Of a stretch of 64,000 nt of DNA, positions 44,001 through 52,897 are shown piece after piece (the stretch's first letter is position 1; each line of letters opens with the position of its first letter). Below the pieces are notes generated by a model, which did no database searches, was not told the DNA's origin, and was given only the letters and a program-made list of their open reading frames with translations. The DNA is from Trichococcus palustris (GTDB taxonomy: Bacteria > Bacillota > Bacilli > Lactobacillales > Aerococcaceae), in contig NZ_FOTD01000005.1 in assembly GCF_900114465.1 (NCBI RefSeq), positions 116,268-180,267 of the forward strand, read 5' to 3'. A program made the translations under genes and the position numbers.

Positions 44001-45227
44001 TTATTCAGAACGCAAGAGGGGCATGCACATGCAATGAGGGCCACCGTGGCCGCGCCCAAGTTCGCTGCTGGGGATTTCCAGCACTTCGACGCCGACCCTC
44101 CGTAAGGCTTCATTCGTTTTGATGTTTCTGTCAAAAACGATCACTTTGCCCGGAGCCACAGCCAAGGCGTTCGTTCCGGCATACCATTGCTCTCTTGCTG
44201 CCGCTATCGGATCTCCGTCACCGCATTCGATCAACATGATTTCCGCAACACCCAAGTGTTTTTCCAGCGCTTCTTTTAGCGGTGACAGCTCTTCGTATAT
44301 GGACATATCGTTTTCTTTGGACGGAGCAAGGATGAATAGATGCATGTCCTTCATTGCCGCACTGTGAACCAGGAATTTGTCATAATCCAACATGGTCATG
44401 ACGGTATCCAAATGCATGAACGCCCGCTTCTGGGGGATCTGGAAGGCCATCACTTTTTCGATGGATGAATCGCCATCCTGGAACAGATTATACGCAAGTT
44501 TTTCGACCGACGCTGAATCGGTCCGCTCGGATATGCCGACTGCTAATGTTTTCGCATCAAGCATCATGATGTCTCCGCCCTCCAACGAAGTGCTCAAATC
44601 AGCATCATAATAATGCCTAATGGCTTCATCATGCAGCACAGGATGGTATCGCAAAAGATACCTTCCGTAGATTGTTTCCTGTGCCCTTGTGTCATAACGC
44701 ATATGACTGATTGCCACGCCGTTTCCGATAAAACAGAAAGCGTCGCGAGCGAAGTATAGGTTTACCATGGGGTCTGTTATAAAGGGGTAGCCATCTGCTG
44801 TCAGGCTTGATAAATGATCCGCTGGTGCGGCCGCCAAATCGCTCTTCAGGATGCCGGACATCGTTTTTTCAACCAGCACTTTCGGATTGGTGATCGCCGA
44901 CAGCAAAGCCTGAACTCGTTTACGGTCGTGAATCGCAGGGATTTTTGCTTCCAGGATGTAGTCTTCAATAAACGAATGACGGATGCCATCGTTCTCGAGT
45001 ATATCCGACATCAAATCCTCCAGAAAAATGACTTCGATGTTCTCCCTTTTTAAGGCTTCGGTAAAAATATCATGTTCTTCTTGCGCTTTTTCCAAATAGA
45101 GCAGGTCATCAAACAGTAATTTTTCTAAATTATCCGGTATTAAATGCAATAATTCCTTTCCGGGCCGATGAACGATTACTCTCTTTAGCGGATCTACTTC
45201 ACATAAGATCTGTATCGGATTTGCCAT
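44001..45227 (-). CDS. arcA: Arginine deiminase
   Basis: Hydrolyses arginine to citrulline and ammonia, normally the first step of the ATP-yielding arginine deiminase route and an acid defence. The 408 residues contain the family residues: FARDAF, EGGDIM, MHLDTV with the catalytic His, and Cys399 in [10 protein letters not shown] near the end. The start is the second of two adjacent ATGs (45227), six bases after GGAGG; the first, at 45230, is only three bases away. A frame running 38 codons further upstream has no site. arcB and arcC are not next to it, so the pathway genes are elsewhere or this is a lone copy. I see no clear ArgR box. Confidence 0.95.
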   Translation of the reverse strand: MANPIQILCEVDPLKRVIVHRPGKELLHLIPDNLEKLLFDDLLYLEKAQEEHDIFTEALKRENIEVIFLEDLMSDILENDGIRHSFIEDYILEAKIPAIHDRKRVQALLSAITNPKVLVEKTMSGILKSDLAAAPADHLSSLTADGYPFITDPMVNLYFARDAFCFIGNGVAISHMRYDTRAQETIYGRYLLRYHPVLHDEAIRHYYDADLSTSLEGGDIMMLDAKTLAVGISERTDSASVEKLAYNLFQDGDSSIEKVMAFQIPQKRAFMHLDTVMTMLDYDKFLVHSAAMKDMHLFILAPSKENDMSIYEELSPLKEALEKHLGVAEIMLIECGDGDPIAAAREQWYAGTNALAVAPGKVIVFDRNIKTNEALRRVGVEVLEIPSSELGRGHGGPHCMCMPLLRSE

Positions 45228-45363
45228 CATAAACCTCCAATAAACTTTTTCGCATAAACGCAACGACCCACCAATAATGGGTATGTGCTTTACCTTCATT
45301 TTACAACTAATCAGAAAGTATCTCCATTTTTGGATAAGCATTTATTGGAAAAGCGCCGCAAGT

Positions 45364-45400
45364 AAAAAAATGGTGTTGATGAATTTTTTCATCAACACCA
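45364..45400 (-). terminator. Terminator after the repeat membrane protein
   Basis: TGGTGTTGATGAA at 45371-45383 pairs with TTCATCAACACCA at 45388-45400. On the minus strand the hairpin is followed by seven T. Confidence 0.88.
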
Positions 45401-45425
45401 AGATTGGATGACGCGGTACTCCGGG

Positions 45426-46400
45426 TTAAATAGTATTCTCTGTTCGGGATTTTTTTCTGTTGACACGGCTCATTACTTGCTCTTCGCTGGAGTTGTCTAC
45501 TTCGGCTGACGTGTTTCTTGCTTTCCCTATCGTTTTCTTAGCCGTTCCGCGGAATACTTTAAAGAGTTCAAGCGCAAAACAAACGGCAGCGATGATGAAA
45601 CAAATCGAAATCAGACGGGTAGTTAGACTATTTGCACCCAACATGCTGACGACGGCTGTTTGATTTTGCAAATACTTGATAATGATTCCTAAAACGGCAC
45701 TTAAAACACCAATTTTTACGTTTGTGCTCAATTTCTTCAAATATTTGTTGAGTTCGGATAGAATGCAAAGCAGAGTAATGGCATAACAAGCCATCGCTAA
45801 GTAAGAGAAGATATTATATACCCCCAGTATCCCTCCTAACAGACTATCCAGGCTTGTCTGTGTATGCAAGTAACTGAAAATGGTCCCCAAGACAGCGCTG
45901 GAAATCCCAACCCTTACATTTGTGCTCAATTTCCCAGATAGCTTGCTCAGAGCGGAGATAAAGTAAAGCAAGGCAATGACATAAAAAGCTATAGATAGAT
46001 AGGAGCATAGATTATTTATGCCTGAGATGCCCGCTAACATACCATCCACGTTTGTATTGGTGTGCAGATAACTGGAAATAGCACCTAGGATGGCGCTGGA
46101 AATTCCTCGTCCTAAACTGGTACCCATTTTTTTCGATAGCTTATTAAGCCCGGATGAAAAGCTAAGCAGGGCACTGGCATAACAACCGATCGCTAAATAT
46201 AAGCAGAGATTATATATTCCGAACATGCCATTTACGTTTGTTCGAATCTGCAAATAACCGAAAATGGTTCCTAGAAAGGCACTGAATAACCCAAATTTTA
46301 AATGAATGTTAATATTAAAGTTCCGATTCTTCTTTTGTGCAGAGCTTTTAAAAGCAAAAAGCGCAATGAGTGCAATGACAACAACGGCAATGATTTCTAT
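45426..46400 (-). CDS. Membrane protein made of four tandem repeats, apparent AUA start
   Basis: A 324-residue protein of unknown function. After an N-terminal hydrophobic segment (EIIAVVVIALIALFAFKS) come four repeats of about 65 residues. Each has two membrane helices with the pattern (L/I)SSAxLGxIxSYLxTxT, a loop and (N)xxSYLxxxxYxxALL, giving about nine helices in all. The tail (275-324) is charged. The first ATG (46253) lies inside repeat 1. The frame stays open 49 codons further to an ATA at 46400, eight bases after GGGGG, and those codons supply the membrane start and the rest of repeat 1. So translation probably starts at ATA, or an ATG has mutated. No homolog is recognised. Confidence 0.7.
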   Translation of the reverse strand: MEIIAVVVIALIALFAFKSSAQKKNRNFNINIHLKFGLFSAFLGTIFGYLQIRTNVNGMFGIYNLCLYLAIGCYASALLSFSSGLNKLSKKMGTSLGRGISSAILGAISSYLHTNTNVDGMLAGISGINNLCSYLSIAFYVIALLYFISALSKLSGKLSTNVRVGISSAVLGTIFSYLHTQTSLDSLLGGILGVYNIFSYLAMACYAITLLCILSELNKYLKKLSTNVKIGVLSAVLGIIIKYLQNQTAVVSMLGANSLTTRLISICFIIAAVCFALELFKVFRGTAKKTIGKARNTSAEVDNSSEEQVMSRVNRKKSRTENTI

Positions 46401-46420
46401 TTTAATTTCCCCCTTGGATT

Positions 46421-46814
46421 AGATTGATAACTTTTTCATGTGTCAGGTATAATAACGAACCGCGAAACATGGAAGCTTTATGAAATGCCTCTATTTTTTT
46501 CTGTAACTGCTTCAGTCAGCAGGCTAAGATGAACGGCAACTTGTGAAATAGACAATAAACATGCGAATGATGGGCTCAGACTTTTGAAACAGGCATCTGC
46601 AAAACATAATAGCATACTTACATGATAAATGTGTTTCAAAAATGCGATTGTTTTGTTAAAATGTCACCTGTTATCACAAATGTTGTAACAACTGAATAGA
46701 CAAATCAATGCATTGAGTGTAAAGTATGAATACGTGAAATATGCGTTCTTAGTATGATTTGTTGATGAAATATTCATGCAATCAGAAAGGACAGTAATTG
46801 AAAGGGTGATCCGC
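46421..46814. other. Divergent gap between the repeat membrane protein and the peroxiredoxin-like gene
   Basis: AT-rich, no gene supported. Promoters for both flanking genes should lie here, but no box pair at standard spacing is convincing. Confidence 0.4.
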
Positions 46815-47363
46815 ATGAAATTGGTTGAAGGAATAGAAATGACTGATTTTTCGTATACAACAATTGATGGAACATACAAGAGCTTCAGAGCTCAACTCAA
46901 TAATGATTACACAGTCATTTTATTTTTGAGACATTATGGCTGCGGTATGAGTCAGCTGGATATGCTGAAGTATCGGGATGCTTATCAATTCCTGCAAAGG
47001 AAGGGTGTCGATGTCTTCATGGTCATTCAAGAGCCAACGGAAACAATCGCTGAGAAAGCCGCGAAAGCGAATATACCTTTTCCGATCATTTCAGATCCTG
47101 AACAAATTTTATATCAACTGTTTGAGATTCCCTCTTCCGAATCAGTGAGAAAGCTTGTTGCCGGCGTTTCTGAGGAGAAACTTAACGAAATGATAGACTA
47201 CGGAATCGACTGTTACCAAGTTGAAGGGAATGAGTTACAGTTGCAAGCCACTGTTGCTTTTAATCGAAGCGGGCAGGTTGTGTACAGCCATTACGCTGAA
47301 AACATCAGCGATGTGCCTTCTCCAACGGAATTAGTGGAACGGTTGGAAGCCAGCCTGGCCTAA
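46815..47363 (+). CDS. Peroxiredoxin-like (AhpC/TSA, redoxin fold) protein
   Basis: A 182-residue thioredoxin-fold protein starting MKLVEGIEMTDFSYTTIDGT. The active-site region is LFLRHYGCGMSQLDM with Cys43. The usual CxxC or PxxxTxxC is not kept: the position of the second Cys is Ser46. Another Cys is at 133. It resembles the AhpC/TSA subset called peroxiredoxin-like (PRXL2), whose role is often antioxidant. A one-Cys or atypical mechanism would be inference. The start at 46815 is chosen for AAAGGGTGAT upstream; the frame extends back to 46776 without a site. Followed by a strong terminator. Confidence 0.78.
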   Translation: MKLVEGIEMTDFSYTTIDGTYKSFRAQLNNDYTVILFLRHYGCGMSQLDMLKYRDAYQFLQRKGVDVFMVIQEPTETIAEKAAKANIPFPIISDPEQILYQLFEIPSSESVRKLVAGVSEEKLNEMIDYGIDCYQVEGNELQLQATVAFNRSGQVVYSHYAENISDVPSPTELVERLEASLA

Positions 47364-47455
47364 AGTCAGACGGGGAAATCTTCAGGGCCAGATTGTTAGT
47401 GAAAATGATGAACTAGCCGTATGGTTTTTGAGAGATTTCAACGGCTGATATAACT

Positions 47456-47515
47456 CCCTCATGGTTTGAATAAATTTGGTTTGCTGACCAATATTCAAAC
47501 CATGGGGGCGTTTTG
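47456..47515 (+). terminator. Terminator after the peroxiredoxin-like gene
   Basis: CCCTCATGGTTTGAAT at 47456-47471 pairs with ATTCAAACCATGGGGG at 47493-47508 (one G-T pair), with an inner TTGGT/ACCAA stem, followed by CGTTTTGTT. The rest of the gap to 47815 holds no gene I can support. Confidence 0.75.
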
Positions 47516-47818
47516 TTGTATCTTCGAAACGAATTTGAGTATAGAGAGCGAGTCTTTGCATGGATTGCCCCAAAATAGAAGCTGATCAAGCGTACTCTCA
47601 CAGTGGTGAGTTATTCAGGAAACGGATAAAAAATCGTATAATTAGCGTTTATGGCTATGCGGAACTATAATTGAAATTAATAGGGTCCTCAAAGGAAAGA
47701 AAACGCTCTGATGCAATCACAAAGATAATTGAACTGTATCACTACACTGTCTTTGGGAATCGGATATTTTGCTTGGGGTTGATCGTCAACTCTGTACAAC
47801 AAATAGGGGGTAATCATG

Positions 47819-48214
47819 ATGGGAAGAGTCATTCATTTTGAAATCCATGTAGACGATATGGAACGTGCCAAAACATTTTACGGAGAGGTATTCGGTTGGA
47901 CGTTCGAAGATTGGACTGCTTATGCAGGGACGCCTTATTTTGGAGCATTAACTGGCAATGGGAATGAACCAGGAATCAATGGTGCTTTGATGCTACGCAA
48001 AAGTCCTAAACCAGAAGTAAACCAGGGCTTAAATGCTTATGTCTGCACAATGGGTGTGGAGGATTACGATTCCGCAGAAGCTATCATCCTCAGAAACGGC
48101 GGTACGGTCTCCCTGCCGAAAAATGCCCTGACGGGGATGGCATGGCAAGGCTACTACTTTGATACCGAAGGAAATATATTTGGCATTCATCAGCCCGATG
48201 TGAACGCTAAATAG
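47819..48214 (+). CDS. VOC-fold (glyoxalase/dioxygenase superfamily) protein
   Basis: A 131-residue protein with two beta-alpha-beta-beta-beta units of the vicinal oxygen chelate fold. It starts [20 protein letters not shown], typical of a large group of uncharacterised VOC proteins, with [18 protein letters not shown] in the middle and [16 protein letters not shown] at the end, where the last metal Glu position reads D or N. It may be a metal-binding enzyme or a binding protein; the substrate cannot be read. Two ATGs lie at 47816 and 47819; the second gives eight bases to AGGGGG and matches the family start. Confidence 0.82.
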   Translation: MGRVIHFEIHVDDMERAKTFYGEVFGWTFEDWTAYAGTPYFGALTGNGNEPGINGALMLRKSPKPEVNQGLNAYVCTMGVEDYDSAEAIILRNGGTVSLPKNALTGMAWQGYYFDTEGNIFGIHQPDVNAK

Positions 48215-48293
48215 ACAGTCGTTTATATACAGCTTATGTTTTAGTCTGCCACCCGTTAAAGAATCCTGTTTGCTTTTCAGAAGGAGTGATAGT

Positions 48294-49988
48294 ATGTCGG
48301 AAGAAAATGATTTGCGTATCAATAGCCATGTTTTTGATGGGCCGTTAAGAGCACCGAACCGGGCAATGTTAAGAGCTGTGGGTTTGACCGATGAAGACTT
48401 CAAGAAGCCAAAGGTGGGAGTCGCCAATACGGAAAGTGACGTCACTCCTTGTAATATGCATATCGGTGCTTTGGCGAATGAAGCGAGGGCCGGCATAAAA
48501 GAGCACGGCTTTATTCCCTTTGAATTTCATACCATCACCATTTCAGACGGCATTTCGATGGGCACGCCGGGAATGCGCTTCTCGCTCCCGAGCCGAGACA
48601 TCATTGCAGATTCGATCGAAACGGTAGTCGGCGGTGAAAGTTTTGATGGTGTTGTCGCTTTCGGTGGATGCGACAAAAATATCCCCGGTTGCTTGATTGG
48701 CATCGCCAATGCAGGCGTACCGGCTGTTTTCGTCTATGGCGGCACCATCCAACCAGGGAAACTGGACGGAAAGGATATCGATATCGTTTCCGTCTTTGAA
48801 GGTGTGGGGCAATATAATAGCGGCATCATCGATGAGGCACAATTAACGAGAATCGAAAAACATGCTTGCCCGGGAGCCGGTTCTTGCGGGGGCATGTATA
48901 CCGCCAACACCATGGCGTCCGCCGCAGAAGCTATGGGTATGAGTCTGCCGGGCAGTTCCTCGCATCCAGCAGTAAGCCCTGAAAAGAGAGAGGATGCCAG
49001 AGCGGCAGGGCTCGCCGTATGCCGGATGATCGAACAGGGTGTTTACCCCAAAGATATCATGACAAAAGAAGCATTCGAAAATGCGATTGTTCTCGTAATG
49101 GTTTTGGGTGGTTCGACAAATGCGATCCTACACCTGTTGGCGATTGCCAATGCTATCGAGGTAGACCTGACGCTGGATGATTTCGCCCGCATTCAGAAGG
49201 AAGTCCCTCACTTGGCTGACATGAAACCGAGCGGTCGTTATGTCATGCAGGATTTATTTAAAATTGGCGGAGTGCCGGCTGTGATGCGCTATTTATTAAA
49301 AGAGGGCTACTTGCATGGTGATTGTCTGACCGTCACGGGCAAATCGATTGCTGAAAACTTAGTTGATTTCCCGGATTTGACGCCTGGTCAAACTGTCATT
49401 ATGCCATTGGAGCATCCAAAAAGGGAGGATGGTCCCCTTGTCGTTTTAAGCGGGAACTTGTGTCCTGAGGGCGCCGTTTCCAAATTATCCGGAGTATCTG
49501 TAAAGAAACATACAGGCCCGGCTCGGGTCTTCAATGATGAAGATTCCGCTACCGCGGCTGTCATGAACGATGAAATCCTTGCGGGTGATACCTTAATCAT
49601 CCGGTACGTAGGTCCAAAAGGCGGTCCGGGCATGCCGGAAATGTTGAGTATTTCAAGCATTTTGGTCGGGAAAGGGTTAGGCGAATCGGTCGCTTTGATG
49701 ACGGATGGCCGTTTCTCTGGCGGGACACATGGGTTGGTGGTCGGGCATATCGCCCCGGAGGCGCAAGTAGGCGGTCCGATTGCCTTTGTCGAGGAAGGGG
49801 ATATCGTCACGATTGATGCGGTAGAACATACGCTGACGCTTCACGTAGCCGATGATGTATTGCGAGAACGACGCCAAAATTGGGTTGCACCGCCGCTGAT
49901 GAAGAAGGGTGTGCTTGGGAAATATGCCCATAACGTTTCGAGCGCTTCGCGAGGCGCCGTCACCGATTTTCGCCATGAAGATTGGTAG
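48294..49988 (+). CDS. ilvD: Dihydroxy-acid dehydratase
   Basis: Third enzyme of branched-chain amino acid synthesis, making 2-oxo acids from dihydroxy acids. The 564 residues carry the three cluster cysteines: Cys53 (VTPCNMH), Cys125 ([10 protein letters not shown]) and Cys197 ([14 protein letters not shown]). That is the pattern of the [2Fe-2S] IlvD/Edd family. The related sugar-acid dehydratases are possible but the motifs fit IlvD better. The ATG at 48294 has AAGGAGTGAT upstream. No ilvBNC or leu genes are nearby and no T-box is visible, so this copy stands alone between two unrelated units. Confidence 0.93.
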   Translation: MSEENDLRINSHVFDGPLRAPNRAMLRAVGLTDEDFKKPKVGVANTESDVTPCNMHIGALANEARAGIKEHGFIPFEFHTITISDGISMGTPGMRFSLPSRDIIADSIETVVGGESFDGVVAFGGCDKNIPGCLIGIANAGVPAVFVYGGTIQPGKLDGKDIDIVSVFEGVGQYNSGIIDEAQLTRIEKHACPGAGSCGGMYTANTMASAAEAMGMSLPGSSSHPAVSPEKREDARAAGLAVCRMIEQGVYPKDIMTKEAFENAIVLVMVLGGSTNAILHLLAIANAIEVDLTLDDFARIQKEVPHLADMKPSGRYVMQDLFKIGGVPAVMRYLLKEGYLHGDCLTVTGKSIAENLVDFPDLTPGQTVIMPLEHPKREDGPLVVLSGNLCPEGAVSKLSGVSVKKHTGPARVFNDEDSATAAVMNDEILAGDTLIIRYVGPKGGPGMPEMLSISSILVGKGLGESVALMTDGRFSGGTHGLVVGHIAPEAQVGGPIAFVEEGDIVTIDAVEHTLTLHVADDVLRERRQNWVAPPLMKKGVLGKYAHNVSSASRGAVTDFRHEDW

Positions 49989-50006
49989 AATAGTCTAGAA
50001 AAAAGA

Positions 50007-50050
50007 GGAGTTTCCGCATCACCTGATCAGGTGACGTGGAAACTCCTTTT
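50007..50050. terminator. Bidirectional terminator after ilvD
   Basis: GGAGTTTCC at 50007-50015 pairs with GGAAACTCC at 50038-50046, with an inner TCACCTGATCAGGTGA palindrome. T run on the right and A run on the left serve ilvD and the small minus-strand gene. Confidence 0.9.
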
Positions 50051-50090
50051 CTCTTTTCGCTGTATTAAGTATTTTTAGCTATTTTTTCCT

Positions 50091-50294
50091 TTATTTGTCA
50101 CCATCCGAATTAAATTCCACAATTTCTTCTGCTTTATCATCCAATTCTGGATCTGGATGGTTGGATTTTGGTATTTTGTAGGCTCCTTTAGATTCTGCTT
50201 CTCCGGAAATTGGATCTGGATGTGAATGTGCATCATTCGCTGCAGCCACTTCATTTTCGCGTAATTCTTTCTCAAGTTCAGTATTCTTATCCAT
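50091..50294 (-). CDS. Small hydrophilic protein, unknown function
   Basis: A 67-residue protein, very acidic and probably disordered, starting MDKNTELEKELRENEVAAAN. It contains two near-repeats of a short His-Pro-Asp-Pro piece (SHPDPISG and NHPDPELD), no Cys and no membrane segment. AAGGAGG lies eight bases before the ATG, strong support that it is real. It stands alone, with a cre-like site upstream and a shared terminator after it. General-stress or catabolite control is possible as inference only. Confidence 0.72.
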   Translation of the reverse strand: MDKNTELEKELRENEVAAANDAHSHPDPISGEAESKGAYKIPKSNHPDPELDDKAEEIVEFNSDGDK

Positions 50295-50377
50295 TACTTT
50301 TCCTCCTTATGATTCGTAGCGTAAAATAATGCTGTTCCATGTATCTATTAACTATACAATCTTCCGTATCGCAGTAA

Positions 50378-50393
50378 TTCGGAAACGTTTTCT
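50378..50393. promoter_or_regulatory. Possible cre (CcpA) site upstream of the small hydrophilic protein
   Basis: TTCGGAAACGTTTTCT fits the cre pattern at 14 of 16 places on the plus strand and about as well on the minus strand. It lies 84 bases before the minus-strand start. Weak by sequence alone. Confidence 0.35.
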
Positions 50394-50577
50394 AACTCTT
50401 GAGCTCATTCTATGATAGGCAAGGCGAAATAGCAAATGAAACGCATGAGCCAAACAGTGTATTTCACTAATATTTTTGGGGAAATCGATATTCTTGATTT
50501 CTTGTAGAGGAATGAATGTTTTCGCCTTTGCCTATCCCTATCAGCAGTCATTTATAACGGTCTTGGATAAGAAAGGG

Positions 50578-50606
50578 TTGACAGTTTAGTTCATACGTAG
50601 TACTTT
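50578..50606 (+). promoter_or_regulatory. Promoter of the M-box transcript
   Basis: Perfect -35 TTGACA at 50578-50583. At 17 bases spacing the -10 would be TACTTT (50601-50606), which is weak. Transcription would start near 50613, just before the riboswitch. Confidence 0.6.
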
Positions 50607-50612
50607 TAAAGT

Positions 50613-50790
50613 AACTTAATATTTCCGGTAGGTAAGGCTACTACAGGGATACGGATTGCTGCCGCGAAATGGTGGAGACACCATAAGAAGGTTTGAACAG
50701 GCGATATCGAAACCAAGGTATCATCTAACGCAATTTCATCGCCCTGCAGAGCTAAAGCTCAAACGGTGGCATCAGTGCAACTAAAAAAAA
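50613..50790 (+). ncRNA. M-box (ykoK) magnesium riboswitch
   Basis: The stretch holds the conserved M-box blocks in order: GTAGGTAAGGCTACTAC, GGGATACGGATTGCTGCC, GGTGGAGACACC with its hairpin, AACAGGCGATATCG, AAGGTATCAT, and near the end CCCTGCAGAGCTAAAGCTC. These match the ykoK leader consensus as I know it. The element binds Mg2+ and, when bound, favours termination. A strong terminator follows at 50819-50857. Downstream are two small ORFs and corA, so the switch probably raises Mg2+ uptake when Mg2+ is low. Confidence 0.88.
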
Positions 50791-50818
50791 TTGTGCTGTG
50801 TATTTTTATGGACATATC

Positions 50819-50857
50819 ATCCCATACCATTGTTTGCGCCTTGGTATGGGATTTTTT
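50819..50857 (+). terminator. Riboswitch-controlled terminator
   Basis: ATCCCATACCA at 50819-50829 pairs with TGGTATGGGAT at 50842-50852, followed by TTTTTT. It lies about 30 bases after the M-box, the usual place of the expression platform. Confidence 0.9.
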
Positions 50858-50901
50858 ATTGCGGAAATAACGAGTGTAATCGAAATAGCGAGGTGAGAAG
50901 A

Positions 50902-50994
50902 ATGGATGCGGGAAGTAGTACAGACATAGGGCCGAAAGGGCGAAGTAGAAACAGAAGACATGCGCAGACCAACTGCATCTGTTCTTCTGACTAA
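50902..50994 (+). CDS. Possible 30-residue small protein after the M-box
   Basis: ATG 50902 lies seven bases after GAGGTGAG and opens 30 codons (MDAGSSTDIGPKGRS, a basic RNRRH stretch and NCICSSD at the end). It is hydrophilic with two Cys close to the C-terminus and no membrane segment. The good ribosome binding site and place, first after the riboswitch terminator, are the only support. It may be a regulatory small ORF, a real small protein or chance. Confidence 0.4.
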   Translation: MDAGSSTDIGPKGRSRNRRHAQTNCICSSD

Positions 50995-51084
50995 AAACTG
51001 AATAGTTAATTGGCTTTGCTCTTTCAACCATGTCTTATCATCCCTAATTGTCTAACCGACAAACAAATATAGGAGGTAAAGACC

Positions 51085-51363
51085 ATGCTGAAAATGAGAG
51101 AACGTGTATCAAACAGAATGGCTGCCAACGAAACGGCAGAAAAAATTGAAAGAAAGATGCATGGGAATGAACGTTTGCGCTCTGAAGCAAAAAACACAAG
51201 AGTTCCTGTGATGCATCAGCTAAATACTACCCCAAACGGGTCCTCCAAAGAAACCGATGAAAAGAATAGGACGACATACGGAGATAATAGCGTTACACAA
51301 GCAGACAAGAAGTACCTTTTCAAAAGAATTGCTGCATCACCTTACTCCTTCGTGCAGACATAG
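51085..51363 (+). CDS. 92-residue protein of unknown function between M-box and corA
   Basis: ATG 51085 has AGGAGG nine bases upstream. The product is basic and hydrophilic, with many Arg, Lys, Asn and Glu, no Cys and no membrane segment. It starts MLKMRERVSNRMAANETAEK, with a helical first half and a polar, probably disordered second half. corA starts 57 bases after its stop, and no terminator or clear promoter intervenes, so it probably belongs to the M-box transcript. I recognise no family. Confidence 0.6.
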   Translation: MLKMRERVSNRMAANETAEKIERKMHGNERLRSEAKNTRVPVMHQLNTTPNGSSKETDEKNRTTYGDNSVTQADKKYLFKRIAASPYSFVQT

Positions 51364-51420
51364 ATCAATAATAAGCCACATCCAATATTATTGAAAATAC
51401 TGCTAGGAAGGTGCTGCATC

Positions 51421-52368
51421 ATGATAAAAGTTATTGGAATTACGGATGAAAACAAATTAGAAACAGACATTGCTATAAATAATGCAAATTTTGATCAATA
51501 CAAATGGTTCTGGGTCGACTTTAATGAACCAACGGCTGAAGAAGTGAAACATTTGACCGACACTTTTCACTTCCATCCCCTGGCTGTTGAAGACTGTGTT
51601 CAGACACTTCAACGGCCGAAATTGGATTATTACGATGATTATACATTTTACGTTACTCATAAAGTCAGTGAAACAGCAGAAGAGATCGTCAAGGAAGAAT
51701 TGGATTCTTTTGTCGGGGAAAATTTTATCGTAACTTTCCATCTTTCCGCCTCAAAGGAAGTGGATCAAATCCAGAATAGATTGTTGTTCTGTAAGAATAT
51801 TGATGATTGGGATAGCTATTATATACTCTATGAAATTTTGGATAAAATCGTAGATAATTACTTCCCGCTCATCAATAAAATTGAGGATGAATTATTGGAA
51901 ATTGAAGATGATATACAGAACGATTCAACAGATGAGGTCATTGACCATTTATTTGATATAAGACATCGGTTGTTGCTCTTCAGGCAAACGGTTAACCCGA
52001 TGCGGGATTTGGTTTACCGTATGTTGAATTCCCGACATTTGGGTGGCATAAAAAGCAGAAGAGAATATTTCTCCGATATCCATGACAATTTATTAAAAGT
52101 AACGGAGCTGATCACGTCTAATCGAGAAGTTACCACCGATATGCGGGACAGCTACCTCTCAATGGTTTCGCATCAATCAAACAATTTGATGAAAACACTC
52201 ACGATTATGACTTCGATTTTCTCCCCCCTAACTTTGATTTCCGGTATATACGGAATGAATTTTCGGAATATGCCGATATTGCAATGGGAATATGGTTATT
52301 ATGCTATTATGGGATTGATGCTGATTATTGGAGTATTGATGTTTCTTTGGATTAAGAGAAAAGATTAA
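51421..52368 (+). CDS. corA: CorA-type magnesium transporter
   Basis: CorA forms pentameric Mg2+ (or Co2+, Ni2+) channels. The 315 residues have a large N-terminal cytoplasmic funnel domain (FWVDFNEPTAEE, FHPLAVEDCVQ), the long pore helix and two C-terminal membrane segments, with the selectivity motif YGMN at 277-280. The C-terminus is basic (IKRKD), as needed for the ring below the pore. GGAAGGTG lies upstream of the ATG at 51421; frames starting earlier have none. It lies about 560 bases after the M-box terminator, so Mg2+ control through the riboswitch is likely. Confidence 0.95.
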   Translation: MIKVIGITDENKLETDIAINNANFDQYKWFWVDFNEPTAEEVKHLTDTFHFHPLAVEDCVQTLQRPKLDYYDDYTFYVTHKVSETAEEIVKEELDSFVGENFIVTFHLSASKEVDQIQNRLLFCKNIDDWDSYYILYEILDKIVDNYFPLINKIEDELLEIEDDIQNDSTDEVIDHLFDIRHRLLLFRQTVNPMRDLVYRMLNSRHLGGIKSRREYFSDIHDNLLKVTELITSNREVTTDMRDSYLSMVSHQSNNLMKTLTIMTSIFSPLTLISGIYGMNFRNMPILQWEYGYYAIMGLMLIIGVLMFLWIKRKD

Positions 52369-52561
52369 GGTGAGATTGAATGTTGACGAAAAACCTATTT
52401 CCGTTTATCCATTTAGCATGCACAAAGTATGGACGTCATCTTGTTGGTGTATAGAATTCATTTTTCCCCGTTCCTTCGGTGGTTACCTTCTATAGATCAT
52501 TGTATCATGGAGAAAACAGAAGATGGAACAACCTGATTTAGCTTATATAGAATTAACTTCA

Positions 52562-52593
52562 GCTACCAAGATACTCATGCTTGGTGGCTTTTT
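52562..52593 (+). terminator. Terminator downstream of corA
   Basis: GCTACCAAG at 52562-52570 pairs with CTTGGTGGC at 52580-52588 (one G-T), then TTTTT. It lies 194 bases after the corA stop. The rest of 52369-52897 shows no gene. Confidence 0.8.
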
Positions 52594-52897
52594 AAGCGGA
52601 ATTTTTAAGACTGCCGCCAATGATGTCTTCGGTTCAGCTATAATCCCTAGTCATGGGGGCAGCCAATTTTTCAACCGATATGCAAATGTGTAACGGTTTT
52701 GTGGTTATTTTTTTGATGATAACGATGGTACATTCATACCCTTGAGATAAATATCAAATACCTGAATGGAAAATAATTAAAGAGAAATAAAAGTTTATTG
52801 ATAAGAAAGTAAGTGTTTGTCTTGAAAGTTGTTCATTTTCAGTATTCTCTGTTAGGCATATATGGATATTATTAGATTTGAGAGGCGTGTTATTATA

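Noticed and set aside
52524..52693. 56-codon frame downstream of corA
   Set aside because: No ribosome binding site and it runs through a terminator hairpin.
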